From NCBI GenBank assembly GCA_030666985.1, contig DAOUWT010000098.1, positions 1 to 8,313 on the forward strand: a stretch of 8,313 nt of DNA, read 5' to 3'. Position 1 is the stretch's first letter. Each line of letters starts with the position of its first letter. Below, one piece after another: positions 5,325-8,313 of the stretch. A model generated the notes under the pieces. That model made no database searches. It was not told the origin of the DNA and saw only the letters and a list, made by a program, of their open reading frames with translations. The stretch is from Chloroflexota bacterium (GTDB taxonomy: Bacteria; Chloroflexota; Anaerolineae; Anaerolineales; UBA11858). The position numbers and the translations under genes are program-made.

Positions 5325-5897
5325 TTAATTTTGATCGGGAGCCTTACCACCCACCCATAGCAACCAAAAGGTGCCAAAAGCTATCCAAACATCTCCCACA
5401 CTATATGCGACCCTCCATGGAGACCAAGCCGGGAGCAAAAAGCGGTCTGATAGCCACGCTAACCGGGTTCCCGCCACGGGTAAAATGAGATCCTTGCCGC
5501 TGCCCAGTCTGTCCCCGATGGTCCAGGCCTCAGGTGGGGCGTGCGGGACAAGCTTCTGCACGGTTTCGGGGCTGATGGGCATCCATCCCCCGTTGAGAAG
5601 GATGACGAGTAAATTCAGCCCTAACCCGAGGCCCAAGGCCCAAAATCCTGGTTGGGTGCGGTTTACCCACACAAAGGCCATGAGGAGTATCTGTGAACTA
5701 ACCAGGATTATGGAAGCTATTTGATCGGGAAGTAATTTCGCCGTGCTGAAGAGATGAAACGCGAGCACCTGGGGGAGGACTGCCAGCACGACCAACCACA
5801 CGAGCCGCAACCCAGGGGCTTGGTAAAGCTCTTGCCTGCTCCAGGCCCGCGCTAACCCGGCTGCCAACCCAGCCACAACGGCCAGGAGTAGGATCAT
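5325..5897 (-). CDS. DUF5317-like polytopic membrane protein
   Basis: A 190-residue integral membrane protein with about five hydrophobic segments (about 1-18, 31-50, 60-78, 85-103 and 165-183). It carries the signature NGGWMPISPE (102-111), followed by a soluble loop of about 50 residues with RLAWLSDRF and then SVGDVWIAFG (166-175), the pattern I associate with DUF5317. This is a family of unknown function common in Chloroflexota and some Firmicutes. The ATG begins 3 nt after the stop of the upstream 48-codon gene and has only a weak ribosome binding site of its own, so translation is probably coupled. The function cannot be assigned, and no catalytic motif is apparent. Confidence 0.8.
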   Translation of the reverse strand: MILLLAVVAGLAAGLARAWSRQELYQAPGLRLVWLVVLAVLPQVLAFHLFSTAKLLPDQIASIILVSSQILLMAFVWVNRTQPGFWALGLGLGLNLLVILLNGGWMPISPETVQKLVPHAPPEAWTIGDRLGSGKDLILPVAGTRLAWLSDRFLLPAWSPWRVAYSVGDVWIAFGTFWLLWVGGKAPDQN

Positions 5898-5900
5898 CCG

Positions 5901-6047
5901 CTAGAACCCGCCGATTCCGCCAGGAGCGCCAGGCGCACCCGCGCCTAGGACGAATAAACTCAAGGATAAAATCAAGAGCGCCAGTTGAATGTAGCGTCGA
6001 TCAATCTGCCCCAAAGACATTTTTGTTACCTGCATGATGTGCTTCAT
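5901..6047 (-). CDS. 48-aa membrane-anchored peptide with Gly/Ala/Pro tail
   Basis: Not a named family that I can assign. The peptide has a basic N-terminus with RR at 17-18, one predicted membrane helix (about 19-37, ALLILSLSLFVLGAG), and a terminal GAPGAPGGIGGF. The ATG at 6047 is chosen because AAAGGAG (6062-6056) lies 8 nt upstream, a near-ideal Shine-Dalgarno. A frame-extended start at 6083 would read through that site and is unlikely. The strong site, the 3-nt spacing to the DUF5317-like gene and the protein-like composition argue that it is real. It could be a small subunit or partner of the DUF5317-like protein, or a secreted or processed peptide; both are inference. Confidence 0.65.
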   Translation of the reverse strand: MKHIMQVTKMSLGQIDRRYIQLALLILSLSLFVLGAGAPGAPGGIGGF

Positions 6048-6126
6048 ACCACCTTCTCCTTTACCTAAACTAAGTGACATCAAATTGTGATTTGCTGAAA
6101 CTACGTGTTTCTCGAAGACTGACTGT

Positions 6127-6135
6127 ATTATGCCA
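6127..6135 (-). promoter_or_regulatory. Possible extended -10 promoter of the small peptide/DUF5317 unit
   Basis: The minus strand reads TG-G-CATAAT, one mismatch from an extended -10 element, about 80 nt before the small-peptide ATG at 6047. No -35 consensus is visible at 17 nt. This is the best promoter candidate in the gap between this unit and the regulator gene. Confidence 0.35.
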
Positions 6136-6233
6136 GGCCCCGGTCTCTTTAGGTGTCTCTTAAGCAGGCTCTTAAAGCTTACAGTTGGGTTTGGGTTTTG
6201 TTGCGTGCGGGGTTGTGCGATGAGTTTTCCCCC

Positions 6234-6296
6234 GTGATATGTGAGACGTGAAACGTGATGAGTGAAGAGTGAAACGTGAGGCGTGAAACGTGAGGC
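6234..6296. repeat. Heptanucleotide tandem repeat, nine GTGANNN units
   Basis: The 63 bases divide exactly into nine 7-mers, each starting GTGA. The last three bases are TAT, GAC, AAC, TGA, AGA, AAC, GGC, AAC, GGC in order. The period is unbroken, with the first four bases invariant and the last three variable. On the minus strand it reads as repeated TCAC blocks. Seven is not a multiple of three and no gene spans it, so it is non-coding. The pattern recalls the short tandemly repeated repetitive (STRR) heptamers described in cyanobacteria. Confidence 0.9.
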
Positions 6297-6298
6297 AT

Positions 6299-6380
6299 GG
6301 AATGCGTAAGCTTGCTTACGTCCCCTTCCGAAGCGAGCTTCGGTCTCAGATCAATTTTGGAGTGCGTAAGCTTGCTTACG
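6299..6380. repeat. Cluster of three 7-bp hairpins, two in identical 18-nt repeats
   Basis: TGCGTAAGCTTGCTTACG occurs at 6303-6320 and 6363-6380, exactly 60 nt apart; the wider 22-nt units (6299-6320, 6359-6380) differ at one base. Each forms CGTAAGC-TT-GCTTACG. Between them is a third hairpin of the same design, CCGAAGC-GA-GCTTCGG (6328-6343). All share an AAGC-nn-GCTT centre. The rightmost begins 7 nt past the regulator stop, so it could protect or end that transcript, although no T-tract follows. The rest of the gene-free stretch 6048-6387 shows no ORF of interest. Confidence 0.8.
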
Positions 6381-6387
6381 CTCAAGA

Positions 6388-8313
6388 TCAACTCATCAAG
6401 CGCTCGTATAGTTCTTTGGTCACCGGGGAGGGGGAAGCGTCCAATTCTCGGGCCAAGGCCTGCCGGCAGCGTTGGTATTGGCGGGCTACCCCGGCCCGGT
6501 CCCCTTTGGCAGCGTGGGCACGCATGACGAGGCGATAGGCGACTTCTTGACTAGCGTCAACCGAGAGCAAGCGGTGACAAATTTGGATGGCTTTCTCCGC
6601 CTCTCCGGAATCGAGATACATTTCCGCCATAGTCAATACCCCTTTCTTGTAATCCCGAAACAACCGCACCCGGATGGGTTCCACCCATAATCCATCCATC
6701 CCCAATAAATAAGGATGGGCATAGAACTCCACAGATTCTTGAAAAGCATTGAGACGATCTTCCGGATCGTTTGTCTTCAGAGCCTGAACGAATTTAGCTC
6801 GGAATTCTTCCACGTCATAGCGGTAATCCAAATCCCAATTAAAATGGTATCGCTTTCCCTCCGCATCGTAAACCACTACACCCTTCCCCAGAGCCTTTCG
6901 CAAGCGATACATAGCGTTCTTGAATTGAGTCTTGAGTTGTTCCGGGGAACTTTCCGGCCATAGAACACGGCCAAGGCTCTCTTTTGTCAGACCCTTGGGG
7001 CGCGTCAGGAGAAAGAAGAACAACTCCCGGACGGTTTTTTGATTGACCCACTCCGGCTTGACAATAGGCTCACCTTTAACTTTCACCCAGCCGCGGCCAA
7101 AAGCCTGGATATCTAAATCCGGAGGCACGGCAACTTCCTGAACCTCAGGGGGAGAAATCTGGCGACGCAGTCGGGGAAGCTCCTCTTCGAAACGGATAAC
7201 CTCTGCTAACAAGCGAAAGGCTGGTTTCTCTACCTGAGGAAAACCTTGCGCCTCTTCCAGAAACTCCTTCAACTCGCGGCCAGCACTCACCAAGGGGTAA
7301 AAGCTTTCCAATGCCACGACATTTTGAAAAGCTTCCGTAAGGTGCAATCGGGCAGAATCTTTCTCGCCCAGGGTGCTTTGAGTATAGGCAAGATACAAGC
7401 CAGCCCGGGCCATCTCAATCTGTTGTCCCCCTGATTGAAAATCTTCAAGAGCCTCTCTGAAAGCACAGGCTGCTTCATCATACTTGCCCTTTGCCAAGGA
7501 AATCCGACCGTTTTCCAGTTCCCAAAATCCTCTTTCATAACTCGATCCACCCTCTTTGATGAATCGTTCAATCCTAATAAGATTCTGACGGGCATTGGTG
7601 AATTCCCCCTTTTTACGCAACAGATTAGTTTCAACCAAGTCAATATAAATAACCAAGTATTGCTCTTCAGTCTGTCTAGCTATTTGTTTAGCTTGTTGAT
7701 ACCATTCTCTGGCTTCGTCATACATGTCAAGATCGCTAAGTATATCCCCCAGGCTGGATAATACAAAAGCTTCAATCCGCTCGTAACCACTGTTTACTGC
7801 ACACTCTAGGGCTTCAAAGAGAAAAGTCTTTGCCTGCAACAAATCCCCTTTTAGATGAGTTAAGACGCCCAAATTATTATATAAATTTGCCTGTTGGGTA
7901 CTATTGCTTATTTTTCGCCACAAACCCAAAGATTGCTCATAATGCTCAAGAGCTGAACGATATCGCCCGATTTGCATGTCAACAAGCCCTAGATCCATAT
8001 GGACTACCGCTGCATTTTTTTCATCATTTAATAAATCGTAAGCTTTTATGGATTGTTCTAGTGGAAAAGTCGCCTCAATAGCCTGCCCCAAACTGTGTAA
8101 AGCCATCCCTTTGGCTCTAAGGGCCTCGGCTTGGGAAATTAAAAAGCCTTGTTCCCCTATAGTCATACCTAAAGCTGCTTCAGAATCCGTTAGCGAATCC
8201 TGATATTTTCCTAAGAAGCGATGTGCAGTAGCTCGCCAGACAAGAGAACGGGCAAGGCCTATGATGTTTTCAGTATCTCTAAACAAACGAATGGCCTTGT
8301 CTAATAAGGAAAC
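6388..8313 (-). CDS. TPR-winged helix-BTAD transcriptional regulator (partial, N-terminus beyond window)
   Basis: The frame is open to the last base; before the TTG at 8286 it reads VSLLDKAIR, itself TPR-like, so the start lies outside and 641 residues are visible. Tetratricopeptide-type helical repeats cover about 1-345 (for example the segments around YNNLGVLTHLKGDLLQAK and LGDILSDLDMYDEAREWY). A linker is followed by an OmpR-type winged helix at about 400-495 (TVRELFFFLLTRP, then LWPESSPEQ..TQFKNAMYRLRKAL). The C-terminus is a bacterial transcriptional activator domain (about 500-635, ending RQYQRCRQALARELDASPSP). SARP and MalT-like regulators of this design often carry an N-terminal NTPase that would be off-window. 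Here the DNA-binding domain is at the C-terminal side rather than the N-terminus. The target genes are unknown; the peptide/DUF5317 pair directly downstream on the same strand is a candidate. Confidence 0.9.
   Translation of the reverse strand, partial: VSLLDKAIRLFRDTENIIGLARSLVWRATAHRFLGKYQDSLTDSEAALGMTIGEQGFLISQAEALRAKGMALHSLGQAIEATFPLEQSIKAYDLLNDEKNAAVVHMDLGLVDMQIGRYRSALEHYEQSLGLWRKISNSTQQANLYNNLGVLTHLKGDLLQAKTFLFEALECAVNSGYERIEAFVLSSLGDILSDLDMYDEAREWYQQAKQIARQTEEQYLVIYIDLVETNLLRKKGEFTNARQNLIRIERFIKEGGSSYERGFWELENGRISLAKGKYDEAACAFREALEDFQSGGQQIEMARAGLYLAYTQSTLGEKDSARLHLTEAFQNVVALESFYPLVSAGRELKEFLEEAQGFPQVEKPAFRLLAEVIRFEEELPRLRRQISPPEVQEVAVPPDLDIQAFGRGWVKVKGEPIVKPEWVNQKTVRELFFFLLTRPKGLTKESLGRVLWPESSPEQLKTQFKNAMYRLRKALGKGVVVYDAEGKRYHFNWDLDYRYDVEEFRAKFVQALKTNDPEDRLNAFQESVEFYAHPYLLGMDGLWVEPIRVRLFRDYKKGVLTMAEMYLDSGEAEKAIQICHRLLSVDASQEVAYRLVMRAHAAKGDRAGVARQYQRCRQALARELDASPSPVTKELYERLMS

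Noticed and set aside
6234..6296. CRISPR or coding repeat
   Set aside because: The unit is 7 nt with no spacers, and the period is not a multiple of three.
6179..6391. 70-codon minus-strand ORF across the heptamer repeats
   Set aside because: Its residues (repeated Ser/Thr/His/Val/Leu) are simply the translation of the tandem repeat and hairpins.
6839..7761. ORFs on both strands inside the TPR-BTAD regulator gene
   Set aside because: The regulator frame has clear domain structure throughout, and the overlapping frames do not.

Overview
The window looks like chromosomal DNA of a Chloroflexota bacterium (Anaerolineae-like). This is inferred from gene content: a TPR/winged-helix/BTAD regulator, a DUF5317-type membrane protein, an NHLP-clan (Os1348-type) small protein, a PAS-GAF-GAF-HD-GYP protein, and abundant short palindromic and heptameric repeats. 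No rRNA or other phylogenetic marker is present, so the assignment is tentative. No tRNA, rRNA or CRISPR array was seen.

Layout. Positions 1-333 carry no gene. They hold a 152-bp MITE-like element (81-232) bounded by a 9-bp direct repeat, then a good sigma70-type promoter (268-296) for a plus-strand SDR oxidoreductase (334-1131, TTG start). All other genes are on the minus strand. Convergent with the SDR gene is a pentein-fold guanidino-group enzyme related to arginine deiminase and dimethylargininase (1200-2195). Its first ~30 codons contain a perfect palindrome. Next to it is a REP-associated tyrosine (Y1/HUH) transposase, RAYT (2325-2810). The RAYT gene is flanked by two palindromes sharing an identical 39-nt core (2130-2172 and 2833-2875) and has a third, diverged palindrome in frame inside it (2555-2593). 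Its reading frame continues past a TAA for 42 more codons to a TAG that directly abuts the ATG of the guanidino enzyme gene. The transposase is therefore probably a nonsense-truncated copy, and the element has supplied the 5' end and possibly the expression signals of the neighbouring enzyme gene.

Further right, still on the minus strand, a likely two-gene unit is transcribed from about 5240 to 2981. It encodes an NHLP/Os1348-like small protein whose Gly-Asn-rich tail overlaps the start of a 656-residue PAS-GAF-GAF-HD-GYP cyclic-di-GMP phosphodiesterase. Upstream of that is a 48-aa membrane-anchored peptide with a Gly/Ala/Pro tail (5901-6047), separated by 3 nt from a DUF5317-like polytopic membrane protein (5325-5897). 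The gene-poor stretch 6048-6387 holds a nine-unit heptanucleotide tandem repeat (GTGANNN) and three short hairpins. The right edge is filled by the C-terminal 641 residues of a TPR-winged helix-BTAD transcriptional regulator (6388-8313) that is cut by the window end.

The most interesting parts are the palindrome/RAYT element that has become protein-coding in two genes, and the dual-frame overlap of a RiPP-leader-like gene with a c-di-GMP signalling gene. Any functional link between the small proteins, the regulator and the HD-GYP enzyme is inference from proximity and shared strand.
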